Made by a program: the position numbers and the translations under genes. A DNA stretch of 64,000 bases, from the NCBI RefSeq assembly GCF_014805625.2, contig NW_023998415.1:27664967-27728966 (forward strand). Direction: 5' to 3'. How positions within the stretch are numbered: the stretch's first letter is position 1; each line of letters begins with the position of its first letter. This stretch comes from Glossina fuscipes. Its lineage: Eukaryota; Arthropoda; Insecta; Diptera; Glossinidae. Shown piece after piece: positions 35,348 to 47,980 of this stretch. The notes beneath the pieces were generated by a model, which saw only the letters and a list, made by a program, of their open reading frames with translations, did no database searches and was not told the origin of the DNA.

Positions 35348-35889
35348 CATAGCATTTTTGTAAAATCCGAATTGGCTACAAGCATGCAAGTATTTGCATG
35401 TGAAAGCATGCGCGCGGAAGGACAATCGCGGTTCCTTTCGAAAGGAAGTTTTCCTAACCATATTGTGGAAAATCTGTAAGTGCTTTGACTATCCAAACCC
35501 GATATACTGCAATCCCTGTCTTTGCTTAATCGATATGGATTCCAGATTTTTTATTGTCATGTTTTGTATTTTGACAACGTGTCACTCTAAAATAACTGAT
35601 TGTATTTTGATTTGGATTGACGGGCGAAGCAATAAATTTTAAATATAAATAAATACGAAACTCTTCTTAAAACTTGAGTTAGCAATAATTCAAACATATC
35701 GAAAACACATGTTCTACGTAAGTCGAATGACGATGTGTACATCAAAATGTGAAGAAAATTTATAGTCAGTGAACAATTGAGGTAAACCTTTCATGTCCAT
35801 CACATTGTATCAACATTTAAAAATAATAGACGTACTTTGATAGATTATATTTGAGACGATCGTAGGAAATATTTGCTCATTTATTTCAT

Positions 35890-36300
35890 TCATTTCTTTG
35901 CACCCTCCACCGGTCCAAGGACACACTTACAGCACTACAGCACAAAGTGAGAGCAGCTGTCTTTTTCAAAAGAAATAAAAAATTAGTTTGTTGCACTAAT
36001 ACACTACACCGGATATACCTACGAAAATTTGAACGCATATTTTGTGGGCGAAGCTGCCAATACTTGTACCATAATGGGAAAAAATAACATGGTTTCCCCA
36101 AAATTGTAGCTCGTAACGCGCAGAGGCGAGCTTCGGAAACCGCTTGACACTCGAAATGCGCCTAAGCATGTCCGTCCGTCCAACTGTCCATCTGGCCAAC
36201 TATATAGTATCCGCGGTAAACATTTCCTCGTTCGCAAAAATGAAAAAATTTGGCCCACAAATTCAAAAGGAATAAAGCGAAAATTACCGAAACCGGTCAA
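35890..36300 (-). repeat. Dispersed repeat family A, inverted copy
   Basis: Read on the minus strand it has ATTTGTGGGCCAAATTTTTT, GACGGACGGACATGCTTAGG, a CTCTGCGCGTTACGAG box and CCCATTATGGTACAAGTATT, the same order as the plus-strand copies. Three overlapping minus-strand ORFs are by-products. The family therefore occurs in both orientations 550 bp apart. Confidence 0.6.
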
Positions 36301-38254
36301 AGGACAAATCTACAGCGCTCACACGTGTACATAACAAAACTGTACCTTCCATGCTTTTTGCTTCTAACACATAAAGTGCAGTATACGTACTATGCAAATT
36401 TCATTGCATTTAACCAGCCACGCCCGTCCAATATCGTAGAGTATAAAAAGTAAGTTTTTCCCCCTTTTTTCTCTTTTATAGGACAGCGGCGATCAGTATA
36501 AGAGATTCGATCACGGCCGAATATAATTTTCTTACGTGGTTTAGTTTAACATCTCTTTGGACTCACAAATGCAAAGTGTTTGCCTATAACGGGTGTGCTT
36601 GCAGGTCTTTCATGCGTCTTCTTGCACTGAATTTTAACTTCATCTGAATAATAGGTTAAGTTAAAAGTTCCGGATTCGTCTTATTGATGTGTGTCCAATT
36701 AAGAATACCCTGCAGGCATATGTCAAGCATTAGTATGCTATCCCAATCTTTGCGACCGTGAGCCTTGCAATAATGTCTAAGCAGATGGGCGTATAAATAG
36801 GAATAAATCGATTTAGAAGCCTACGCTTGTCTACATCTTTCGTTGAGACGGCTAAGCGATTGAATCCCGTACATATTCGCTTTAGATAACAGATTTGCAG
36901 CTCGTATTAGGCTTGCGTCTCGTGTTGGTAACGCATTTGAAGCTTCTTATTTTAATGATTATAAATTTTCAGAGATTGCGTCGTCATATTTTGAGTCACT
37001 TTGCGAGCGTCTCTAAACGCACATACATATATGGAATAATCAATTCTTTCTGTCTCCTTTACTCATATGCTATTTTCATATTTTCCTCTACGTTTTACTA
37101 TTCAGTCTATTTTATTGGTTTTACATTTTTTTTTTTTTTTAAGTTTATAATTGTTTATGTTTAGTTATCTTTTGTGCTTGTTTGACAACTAAAGTGATCA
37201 GCATGATGGAGAAGACGTACGAGACAATAATATAGCAAACAATTCTCCATTTCTTATTTACTTCTTCTTTTTTTTTTATTTTAGTCGTAATGACGATATA
37301 TGATATTGCAGTTTTGCATACGTCAACGTATAAACGTATATTTGATATTTGATGATATTAACAAAATCATCAGACTTTCAGGCGTCTCGTAATGTAAGCA
37401 CATATGACACGTTTTTGTAAGATTATTGTATCATATGAGTAGTCATTGACAGTACAATAGATGAGAGTGAGAATTTAAGGAACCCTGATATGTCCGCACG
37501 GTACGCCGATTTGCTATAACAATGTGATCCTCGCATTAGCGATTCTTATAAGTGATGAGCTTGGAAACTATACCCTCTTTTGTAATATGAAGGATGTATT
37601 AAGCCAACCACTTAAAATGTCATGAGGACACAGCTTTTTCTAAATGGTTTATTCAGTTTTGTTGAGATAACGGCAGCTACGGTGTTAAGGTTTCAATAAA
37701 AGAAGGCAGAAAGCTTGATATAGTCGCCGTCGACATCGTAGATGACAAGTAAAGTAAACTATATGAGCACTTGATAGTTTAGGCGGACTGCCTTCGTTAA
37801 TAGCTCTTGTCGTTCAGAGATCGTTAGCTTTTACTAGATTATCAGGATTGGTTTGAATGCGGCTTCAATGCTTGCCTGCCGCCCACATGAAAATATTAAA
37901 AAAAAATTAATATTAAAATAAATAGCTTTTATGAATATTATATAAAAATGACTGGACAATGCTGAATTCAAATTTCTTATCAATCGATTAAGAGATTTAT
38001 AGCCACAGAAAGTATAAATCTTGTCAAATTTACTCTCATTAGCCAACTGGAACGTATTTATAGCGAACGCTGTGTGGAATTGGTTTTTGGATTTTGTTCG
38101 TGTCCTACTTGTCCACGCCAGGCAACAATACTGCGTGACTAACTGCTCAATTGGGACAGTACTCGACGATAGCAGAGGTTTAATCATAGACGAAAGTATC
38201 CATTCAAAGTATACTTAGTATATAATGTATAATATCTAATAATATATGCCACTG
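36301..38254. other. Non-coding stretch with a repeat end
   Basis: 36430-36535 contains GAGTATAAAAAGTAAG and later GATCACGGCCGAATATAATT, an element end. The rest is AT-rich, and ORFs at 36895-37164 and 37834-38187 show no recognisable domain. No gene is supported. Confidence 0.55.
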
Positions 38255-38515
38255 AAAACAACGTCATTCATGGCGAACGGTAGCAGACACTCTGAATATC
38301 TCCAAAGAATGTGTTTGGCACATGTTGAAACCAGATATAGTGACGAGAAAGCTGACCACACATTGGTTGACGCATTTGCTCAAATTGAAACAAAAGCATT
38401 GTGTGCACTGTGCACGGTGTTACAAGACGGTGGACGGTACAATGGCAAAACTGCAAAAAAATGAAATTCAATTTGCTGCCGCCCCAAAAGAAAAGATTTC
38501 GACGACGACATAATA
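38255..38515 (+). pseudogene. mariner transposase remnant, N-terminal DNA-binding half
   Basis: A frame starting near 38268 reads WRTVADTLNISKECVWHMLK, the second helix-turn-helix of mariner transposases (family pattern: IA-x-x-L-x-ISK-x-x-V-x-x-I). It continues KPDIVTRKLTTHWLTHLL and KLKQK, matching the family block RKL-x-x-x-W-VP-x-x-L-T-x-x-QK in which the WVPR linker has become WLTH. Beyond about 38410 similarity fades and the catalytic DDD/E region is absent or unrecognisable. It belongs to a different mariner subgroup from the remnant at 58561, judging from this block. Confidence 0.75.
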
Positions 38516-39062
38516 AGGTAGTTGTGAAAACTCCAAGTGTTAGATAACTGCCGAGCTGATTAGAAATCTTCGAATGGGATTACGTCGATGAAGAAATCGA
38601 ATTTTGCAAAACAAAGTATTTTCTTACTTAAGCGGGTATCCTTTCAGATAACTGTTAGGTTGTGTATCAAGTTTAAGAACAACTGTCTGCTCAAAGATTT
38701 GAGGCTGCTGCATAGATATTACTCTTAAAAAAAATTGCGGCAGAATGTACAAGTACTCAGCCGATTTCATAATTATTAGTATGAAAATCTTTATCACACA
38801 CTGCCAAATTTTCGATGGAAGCAAAGCGGTCTCATATTTACTCAAGCGTTGTCTCGACGCAATAGCACTTGTTCTGTTTGAAACCATTTTATTCACTTAG
38901 TTATTAGTGTTTTAGGAACGCTAGCAGGTTAGGTGAGACATTAGGGCGTATCTTACACGCAGGCAAATTTCGGTCTGATACATTTGCTCTTTGTAAGACT
39001 CAGATAAGTGAAAACAGTGATGCACATAATGTCAACTTAAACGTCGTATCACAGGGAGCATT

Positions 39063-39830
39063 GTGATATATACCCGCAACGATGTAATGTTCCAGTTTCA
39101 GCAACAGCATGTTATTCTCAATTCCAAACTTACCTCACCAACTCACAAGGTTATGGCTTCAAGCCTTCATCGATGGGTTGCAACAAAATACGTTAGAAAT
39201 TTTTCTTCCTCTCATCCAATAATTCCTAATCGAAATCCAGGTCCGCACACTTTCGGTACCAGCAGTTTGAGCCGCTGTAACACTCCTGAATCTTTTTCGT
39301 ACACTAACCTTCGCCACATTTCTTCTTTAGCCCCGAAACGTTATATTTTCATATACGATAAAGCAAGTTGGGCAGAACTCAATAACTTATTCAAGCATTT
39401 TAACTAGAAACCATTCGTTCTTAATAAAAATACCGATGCGGTTGCAGAAATGATATGAAACACCAAATCAAATACGGAATGCGAAACTACGTTTCCCGAA
39501 TTTGGAATAAGCCCAACGACAAATGCTGGTTTAATCAGACGTGCGGGAATGCAATCAGGTCAATAGAGGAGGCTTTGAAGAACCGGCAATGTTTGATGTT
39601 CTGGTCACATGATGTTCATTGGACACAACATGTGTTGGGAGTCCAGAAGTACGTAGTCAATGGCGTGAATAATTTAAGGCGGTGCAAAGTTTATTCCGCT
39701 GCAACCAAGTTCTGTGCAATTTCGTATATCCGATCGCACACAGGGAAAGAATTGGGTTCTCATGAGCGAAAGAATGTTGAAAACATTCGATGTCCTCAAG
39801 CATCGGCTTAATGTCGGCTATGTTGTGCTT
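39063..39830 (+). pseudogene. Non-LTR retrotransposon ORF2 fragment (endonuclease-RT linker)
   Basis: The first frame (39063-39407) ends YIFIYDKASWAELNNLFKHF, a typical segment after the endonuclease domain of Jockey/CR1-type ORF2. After a stop and frameshift, KYGMRNYVSRIWNKPNDKCW followed by FNQTCGNAIRSIEEA at 39470-39580 fits the family block M-x-x-Y-(V/I)-P ... PW-(F/W)-N-x-x-C-x-x-A. Upstream SSHPIIPNRN may correspond to the end of the endonuclease (SDH motif). The reverse transcriptase domain itself is not seen downstream. It is a dead 5'-side fragment, possibly of the same family as 63000-64000. Confidence 0.75.
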
Positions 39831-40139
39831 GTGTATAGAAACATCTGAAATAAATGTCCGGCAGACATAAAAGAGATTTGTTTACCAATTAAATGCTTTA
39901 ACTGGACTACAAGGCTTTCCCAGCATTCCCATCCACTCGCCGTGGAATTACCTGTATACCGTAGGACACACTGACGTGACTCACAAAAATTTACCTGCGA
40001 ATGTCTTTCCGGGGTTGACATTCCTAAGTCTAATATTCACAAAAACCATTCCCTTCTTCCATCCCTCTCTGTCTATAACTCTTCCTGGTCACCATAATGT
40101 TCGCACGTATAGAGAAAATCCCGTGAGTATCGGTTATAT

Positions 40140-40181
<42 letters not shown>

Positions 40182-43100
40182 CCTAACCGAAATTTATCTT
40201 CGTGGTGTGGTACGCATTCCTGAATGTCGAAAGCATTTATTAAGCCCAAAAAAAAAAAGAAGAAAAATATATTAATTTTCTAAAAATTTCAGACCACTTG
40301 TAGAACATTTGATTGAAAATGTCAGATTAGTTTTACATCGGAAATATCTTGAAGTGGTTGAAGGGAATATTTAAATATGGCATGAGTATCATATCAATTA
40401 ACTAATAGAAATTCTAGAGATGGTCCCAAATTGAGTTAGAAAAATAGTTAGGGCTCAATCAATTTAAACTTGAATTTGCACTATCAGTATATGGATAACC
40501 CATCGTGAACTGAATTTACATTTACTGTTCAAATTTTCTGTTTCAAGATTTTTAGAAACTTCTGATGTAACGCGAAGCAACATTTTTAATTATCTTGAAA
40601 TGAAAATAATGTGAAACGTGTTTAATGCTTACACATACAGCTTATGAATAAGGTATCGCCATAGACGCTAGCAAAATCCATCTATGTGGTAATAGTTGCA
40701 GTGGTGGGCCATATTCAAATTTTTACGTACATATCTATCTATCTATGCAATGAAATACTTGAAAACTTGACATGGAAATACATTTGCGCCTTTCGTATTA
40801 GATATGAAATGACCTAAATTTTTACACTTCAAAAAGAAATACGTTCACATGTATATGGAAATAAACACATTGTGATAATAATGACACTCACAAACACGCT
40901 CGCATATAATATGTATGAATATGTCATTAGCAGTTTTTTCAATTCATTCGTTCATTCCTTCCTATGTTTTTATTTTTTTTTATTTTTATTTTTTATTTTA
41001 TATGGATATATATACATGGATTTTGTTTTTTTTTTTTTTTTAATAGTCAATTACTCCAACTGTGCAGCTGTCAATCAAAGTTTGAAGAAAACCTTAAAAG
41101 CTGATAAAAAAGTATAAATTCTTAAGCCATACTACATATATATATATATATATAAATGAGATATGATGCGTTATAAAAGCATTAAAAATATTGTCTTATT
41201 GTTCGTATTGTTTATTTACTTTCGAGAGGAATGAAAAAATTACCCCCAGCTTGGTTTAAAGTTTTCTCAATGTTCATAATACATGTGCACAACTGTGAAA
41301 ACATATATTGTTCTGCGAATATATTTTAAGCTTTTTATGAAAGACACCAAAAATTTCTTTAAAGAGAAGTGCTTTCCCTATTGCTCAGCATTTTAATATA
41401 CGCTTAAGGACTTGGAATTCTTAAGGTTATCTGTTTAACCTATAAGTTAATATATCTGAATATATAAACTCATTAGCAAATTAACTAAGAAAATATTGCC
41501 TGATTCGTTTGTGTTTCATATATCAAATGATGAGGACCAGAAGCTCTTAACGCATTAGTAGGGTTAACATAAGTGAGCCAAATTCTGACACTAAGGTACG
41601 GGACTCTTTCCCCTCTAAAATAAACTTGTTTCCGTAAAAGATATTGGCAAAGCACGGACATCGGAAGTATAAGTAACTGAAAACTTTCCGATATCATTCA
41701 TTTCGCTTTATATGATATATAGTCCCATGCTAAACCAGCTATGCTACGTAAGATTTCTTAAATTCTTTCGACTACATTTTTCTTAGGTCCAGCACTCTAA
41801 TAGCACCGTTATCAACTAAATCAATACGAATTCTAGCTAATTTAGCTGTTCGCCTGATTGATTTTAATTATCTGTGTTCTACTGGTGACGATCTTGTGGT
41901 GTTCGTGCCTTCGATCTATTTGGGTCTGAACAGATGGGCTCAGTTCGCTTCATAACTGCCTAAGGGATTGTTCCATTTGTTCAACATTTCGAACGTCTCT
42001 TTCTCGTCATAGTGTTCCTTAAAAATTTTACTCCTGATTGACTTCTATTAATAGCTTAAAGGCTTTTCCTATTCCGCTTTCAGTTTATTTACGGATGAAA
42101 TTCATCTGGCATACAAAAGACAATGTATAAATAAACAAGTGGGTAAAAAAAGGGTAAAAGAAGAAAAAACAACATTCACGTATGTAGGACAGAGGCACAA
42201 TCGCGGCTGGTATAGATACGAAATACCAACGGGCCGTTCGACAACGACGCAAATATCCAAAAGCTCGGCACTCCGTAACAACGTACGCATCATAAAAGTG
42301 GGACAAACCGTGTTCGATAGTTAGATAGAAAAGTGCAGCGACCTGATTCGCTATCGCATGCTCATGTTCCGATTTAATGGATTGTAAAGGTATTTTTTCA
42401 ATTCTTATTCATTACACTAGATTCTTGGCCCTTGTTCTTTTAGTTCATCGATTAATATGCATTTAATTCTACTGCGCATACGCGCAATTTTAAAGAAGTC
42501 TTGTACTCTTATACGTAATACACATAGATGATAATAAGAACAAAGTTAATAAGTGATTAAATAAATATTTCTAAAAACGATTAAAATTAATAAATGGAAT
42601 TGAAGTTACTTTGAACCCTGATGGGTAATGGTACTCCCATTATAATGAAAGAACGGGAATGGATGGGAAAGAACGAATTTCCTTCTGAACTCATTATTTG
42701 AATAATCCGTTATATTTATTTTCTTTTTGAAAAGCAAAATATTCCTTCATAGACGCATAGATTGGCAAGCGTATGCATAGTCAATAGGCGTAGATTAAAG
42801 AGATTAAATAAAAAAATTTTCGCAGTATGATTAGCTGAATCTTAGGTACGAACTGTCACTTATAGCCCGTTGCGAATTAATTTAATATTCATTCGAAACT
42901 TAGTGCAAAAATTTAATAATAAAATCTTTTAAAACTACAACACGAAATAGTTAACTGTATTTTTTTCACATCCAACTTTATACTTAAGTCGCATAGTCGT
43001 TACATATTTTGACGGTTGATAGAGTAATTGATATAGAACGCCAATGCCAAACCCGCTTTGAAGAGTTTCTTTCCGAAAATTTTTTAGGTTCAGCATGCGC

Positions 43101-43439
43101 TACTTTCTGCAAGGCTGGTCGGAGCTGATGGCGGCAAAATAAAGATATCCGTTGATCGCTGAAAAGTTAAATTTATTGCTTGCGACCGTTCATGATAATG
43201 TGAAACGTCACTATAAGAAAATCGTCCTTTATTTTGACTAAAAAGAAATAGAAATTACTTTGCGAGCAACACAATACACTGCTACTGTTGACGTAGCTAC
43301 CGCTAAACTTTTCAGATTTTTTACAAAATCCCTGTGCTACTGATGTATCCAAGGTTGTAAAAGACATACTTTTGAATTAAGTTTACAGGTAGAAAATTTA
43401 TCCGAACGAACTGGTAAGTTCAGCTAACACATCTACAAA
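39831..43439. other. AT-rich non-coding stretch, no certain gene
   Basis: It contains (TA)n at 40146-40177 and 41138-41153 and T runs near 41028-41041. A GC-raised patch at 41870-41990 and another at 42130-42330 are open in several frames but have no recognised product. Nothing else could be supported. Confidence 0.55.
42139..42324 (+). other. Orphan GC-raised ORF, open on both strands
   Basis: The plus frame encodes 61 residues including TYVGQRHNRGWYRYEIPTGR and STTTQISKSSALRNN. Two minus frames across the same DNA are also open (73 and 63 codons). Composition is balanced and GC is higher than in the flanks. No splice borders stand out and no family is recognised, so a small gene, an exon or chance are all possible. 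Confidence 0.2.
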
Positions 43440-44350
43440 TAAAAAGTACACTTGACAATATTAGTTAGCGTGTCTGCCCGTTTGTGTGTCTTGTATTCTC
43501 GTTCAACGGCCAGGACGCAATTAAATGGAGATATTTTGATGAAATTGGGTACACTAACGTGTTTTGATCCAAGGGCGAACTCTCTTAAAAATAGTTGGGA
43601 TCAGTTCACTCGCTATATAACGCCTTCTATCGCTTTATGGAGAAAAATTTGAGATTTTCAATAATATTTGACCAAACTTGCTGTGTAATACTACTCCGAT
43701 ATTCTAAATTGATGTAAAAAACTTGGTTCGGCTACGTCAGTTTTTTTAAACCCACCCTACGAAAATGGTATCTTCATACGGTAACAAGATTGAATTTTTA
43801 ATATTTCATAGTGGAAACTAGTTCATAATAGTATATTGACGACTTAACAAAATTTGGACCACGTGTGTCTATTGTTTAGATGCCATCGCCTGTAAGGATT
43901 CTCATGATTCTCTGCGGTGAAAATTTGTTCACATTAATAATTTGGCTTAAAAATGGCGTGAACCAAATTTCAACTATATGGGTCTATTTCTTGGATCCCG
44001 TACCATACAAGATTTGTCATGAATAGCAGGCCCTTCAGAAGCAAAATAACCAAACACATAACAGAATGAAATTTGGAGTACGTAGGTTTTTTTTGTTAGA
44101 TCTCAACATATATGGGGATTATCATGATAAAAAAAAAATCTCTTACATGGAGAGAAACTGAAAACTAATAAAATTTTTAGAAAGTAAATTAAGTTTACTA
44201 AATTTGGATGACGTCGTATGATGTTTTGGGCATGCTCCGATATGCGGGTTTCCATGACATGCACGCCTTTGCACAAAAATAATGTCCGATCTTTTATGTA
44301 GAATAATCAAAATGTAAAATAATTGTACGAGGCCCGACTATAATGCTCTT
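43440..44350 (+). repeat. Dispersed repeat family B, longest copy
   Basis: It aligns block by block with 53420-54290: GATGAAATTGGGTACACTAA, TTGCTGTGTAATACTACTCC, TAATATTTCATAGTGGAAA, ACCACGTGTGTCTATTGTTT, GATTCTCATGA, AATAAAATTTTTAGAAAGTA and ATATGCGGGTTTCCATGA. It ends at 44331-44350 with GCCCGACTATAATGCTCTTA, a variant of the CCGAATATAAT end. No protein-coding frame is conserved between the copies, so this looks like a non-autonomous element of about 0.9 kb. Confidence 0.7.
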
Positions 44351-45733
44351 ACATGTGTTAGTAGCGATCATATCAATCCGATTAGCAGGAGATAAAACTA
44401 TTTTTAAGCTTAAGTTTTGACTTGCGGTACAGGTCGAACAATAAATTGGCTAAGGCAAGCTGTGTGAGCTACGTACAAATACGCCTTAAATTAACGAACA
44501 TTTGAATTCGGGAACTTGGTTAAGTTGCGAATGATGTACCCATTTTAATATTATTAAGCAAACTTTTTTGAATCTTTCGAGGAGTTTAACATTCTTTTAA
44601 CAGTTATTTAGTGCATAAGTGTTAATTATTTTTGAATATTTCCAAACAATCGGCGCACCATGTCGGGCTGTTCGATTATTGTCGTCTTGTGATCTTTCAA
44701 TTTTTTTGACACTTTTATTATGCGATAAGTATTCAGTGACTATCGACACAACCACAAACTGTAAATATACATGTGAAGCTTACAAAATGAATGCGGTTTT
44801 CATATCTACTACCAAAAAAAAAAAAAAAAAAAAAAAAGTTTATTCGTTTTGGTAATGCATAGGAATAAATATCGAGCTCTTGATAGATTATAAATATCTG
44901 AACTAGTTAAGTTAACCATCTGTCTGTTGTGATGTACAGCAATAATATAAAATTCTTTATGATTATTTTACTAATCTTAAGTGAACAATGAATAAATCAA
45001 ATGATATCTAGATCCATTTAAGAAGGGAAGTTAAACAATATTACGATTTGTATATTAATTGTCATTAAAAGCCTGTCGTTTGCGACAAGTGTAATATATA
45101 GCAGCATCTCTATAAGCTATAGATGAATGTGTTCAATGGAGAGCAATTGAATAAATGAATAAATGAACTGTACTCTTAAGATCGATAAGTCTAAAAATCA
45201 TTTGTCTGCAATCCGTACCAATGAGAAAACAAAGCACATAACGATATATATAGACGGGCAATGCCTTCATTCCTCTGCCTCTCTCTCTCTCTCTCTCTCT
45301 ATCTTTCTGTGAATGACACACTTATAAATCTTTACCAAAACGGATAGATCAAATGATCGGTGTTAAAAATTCGTTTCATACTCTTAATATATATTTAATA
45401 TTTTTTATTCTGCTCTTGATTTCATTTTGCCTAATAAAGAATTATAAAACGGATAAATCATTTTCTGCTTTATTTTGTTGCTAATATTTTATTTTATAGG
45501 TTTACATTTTAAGAAAAGAAAACATGAAAGATAAGCAAGCAGTTAATAAATATTGAAATTTGATATTTTGGTTTAATATTTGGGTTTAATAGAAGGCAAA
45601 TGAAATTTCTTAGTCTTTCCGAACGCAGACAAAAAATGAAATATGAAAGGAAAACACAAAAAAAAAAAAACATAAACCCAATCAATTTAAAAGTACAACA
45701 TAATGATAAAGATCAAGTTTTAAGTGGGTTCAC

Positions 45734-45734
<1 letters not shown>

Positions 45735-45765
<31 letters not shown>

Positions 45766-45800
45766 AGAAAAAGGAAAAAAAAGAGGAAAAAAAAAACGCT
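45735..45800. repeat. Poly-A and polypurine tract
   Basis: About 28 A are followed by AGGGAGAAAAAGG-type purine-only sequence to about 45796; no pyrimidine interrupts it. Confidence 0.9.
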
Positions 45801-46170
45801 GAAAGATGTAAAAATCCATTAAAAATATAAAGATAAGTTATGGTTCCCTTACAGTACGCGCATACATGTTTGTGTGTGTGTGTGTGAAAGTGTAAACAAG
45901 TACATTAATATTTACGTATATATATAGATATATATATATATATATATATATATATGCTTATAGCAAAGTACCTACATATATATATCTACGTAACGTAACG
46001 CTGTCTCGGAGTCCTAACTTGGATTTTTTCTTCTTCTTTAGAGCGCTCATCAGGCAAGATCTTCAATTTTTGTACACACCATCAGAAGGCACTAATTTTG
46101 TGATTCCGTTTGCAACACATCCATAATTAACAATAGGAGAATTCGTAGTGGCTGCGTAGCTCTAAATTAC

Positions 46171-46214
46171 GTGCGCGCGCGTGCGCGTATGTGTGTGTGT
46201 GTGTATGTGTATGT
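46171..46214. repeat. Alternating purine-pyrimidine tract (GC/GT)
   Basis: GTGCGCGCGCGTGCGCGTAT runs into (GT)n with TATG interruptions, an unbroken purine-pyrimidine alternation of over 40 nt that has the sequence pattern of Z-DNA. Confidence 0.9.
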
Positions 46215-46317
46215 CAGTCAATTCACTTTCCATATTTTATTATTATTACTACTTAAAATCAAAAGTTATTAATTGACTTGAACAATAGTTTGCTCATTAC
46301 CCTTGCTCGTTCGCCTT

Positions 46318-46346
46318 AACAACAACAACAACAACAACAACAACAA
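46318..46346. repeat. (CAA)n microsatellite
   Basis: Nine or so AAC/CAA units preceded by GCTCGTTCGCCTT; no retroposon body was recognised upstream, so it is listed as simple sequence. Confidence 0.9.
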
Positions 46347-47916
46347 ACGAAAAAAACAAGTCCCACACATTCAAGAAAGGCATGCAAAAATAAGAAACTG
46401 AAATCGATGATTTCAAGGACTTTGGCGTTCCGAATGCTATATATATATATATATATGTATATATCATACTTGTATTATGTTAATCGGTTTGCTACTTTTT
46501 TACTTACGAATTTAGGTGATGGGTATCTAAGATTCGTTCTAAGGCAAACAAAGTCTTTCCAGTCTTTTTTTATTTATTTATTTTGTTTTTTATTTTTTAT
46601 TTTTTTTGTTTGTTTTTATTTTTCTTGCTTCAATACAAAGAGGAAAAAACAAAACTTTTGTGTTCAAGAAATGATAATGTGAATGTTTTGTTGCTTATGT
46701 GTGCATAAGTATTATAGGCTATGCTTATGCCACGATCACGGCCAGACAGAGTGGCGACGCCTGTGAATTTTTTTGTCGTTATGGTTGTTGTTGATGTGTT
46801 GTTGATTCTCTTGTGTTTTCTTTTTTTTTTTTTTTTGCTTCTTTTCTTACTTTATTTCTCCCCAACACTATCATGATCATGATCATATTTAAGCATCTTT
46901 GTATGTGTATGTTTGTGTACAACTGCTTAAAGTAAATCCATGTTATATATGTATTATGTGTATGCACATATAGATTTTTGTTTTTTGCTATAAGTAAACT
47001 ACAGAAACAAGTACTGCATACGAAAAAAATGAAAATAACAATAATAATAAAAAGAAATGAAAAGAACTACAAAAACCATAAAATGCATTTTTAAGGCATT
47101 GAACTCACTTTATGGAAAGAAATGTTAGCGCAAAACGAAAATCAAAAACAACATCAGCTAATTCCTTTCGGACGACAATGCAAAATAAGCCTGCATAAGA
47201 CGACGACTATGCACGACGGCTATGTAAGACGAGTGCTGCGCATGCGACTTAAGTGCATATTCTTTTCTTGTTTGATTCTTTCTCTTCTCTTTATTTTTAG
47301 AAAATTAAGGCGCTACCTCCGGTTGCGAGCTCTGTCGATTGTCTGTCAAATTCAGCTTCAGATGTATTCTTTTGTGTCCGTCTTTCGTTTAGCCCTTGCT
47401 CAGTGCAGTAGATTTGGCGATATTTTTATGTTAGCGTTGTGTCTGTTTGTTTGTTTGTTTGTTTGCTTTGCTTTGCTTTGCTTTTCCTTTTCCTTTTTTT
47501 TTGTTTTTGTTTTTTTGCTCTTTCATCTCTTTGTGTAAAACACCCTGAGTGCTATGTTTAGAATTTATGTTTACGCTTTCATACCATATTTAGTAACTAA
47601 TTTTTTTTTAGTGATGATTTTTATCGTTATGGGGCTGTACACTATTTACTCTGCTATATAGTTATGATATATATGCATCAATCGAATGTGTGTGGGCATG
47701 TATGTATATGTTTTCCGTTTTATTTGAACGAATTTTTATTATGTGAGTAACGTATTTGTTTTCATTTTTTTTTTATTTTTTTTTATTTTTTTTTTATTTT
47801 TTTTATTTTTTACATTAGCTTTATGTTGGCTTTTCTGTCGCTCTTTTAAGGTTGACTCACATTAAGCGAATTTAGTAACATATCAAAGATGTCCATTATT
47901 ATTGTTGTTGTCGTTG

Positions 47917-47952
<36 letters not shown>

Positions 47953-47980
47953 CTGCTTGCCTGCTTGATTGCTGGCTTGC
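47917..47980. repeat. (GCTT)n tetranucleotide array with GCCT variants
   Basis: About ten GCTT units decay at the 3' side into GCCT, GATT and GGCT variants. Confidence 0.95.

Noticed and set aside
37834..38187. A 117-codon minus-strand ORF
   Set aside because: No recognisable motif, and it neighbours transposon debris; the AT-rich N- and C-terminal parts look like chance.
47122..47538. A 138-codon ORF with a hydrophobic C-terminus that could be taken for a membrane protein
   Set aside because: The hydrophobic part is a translation of TTTG/TTTC simple repeats. A strong polypyrimidine-AG lies inside it at about 47300, but no matching donor or conserved frame was seen.
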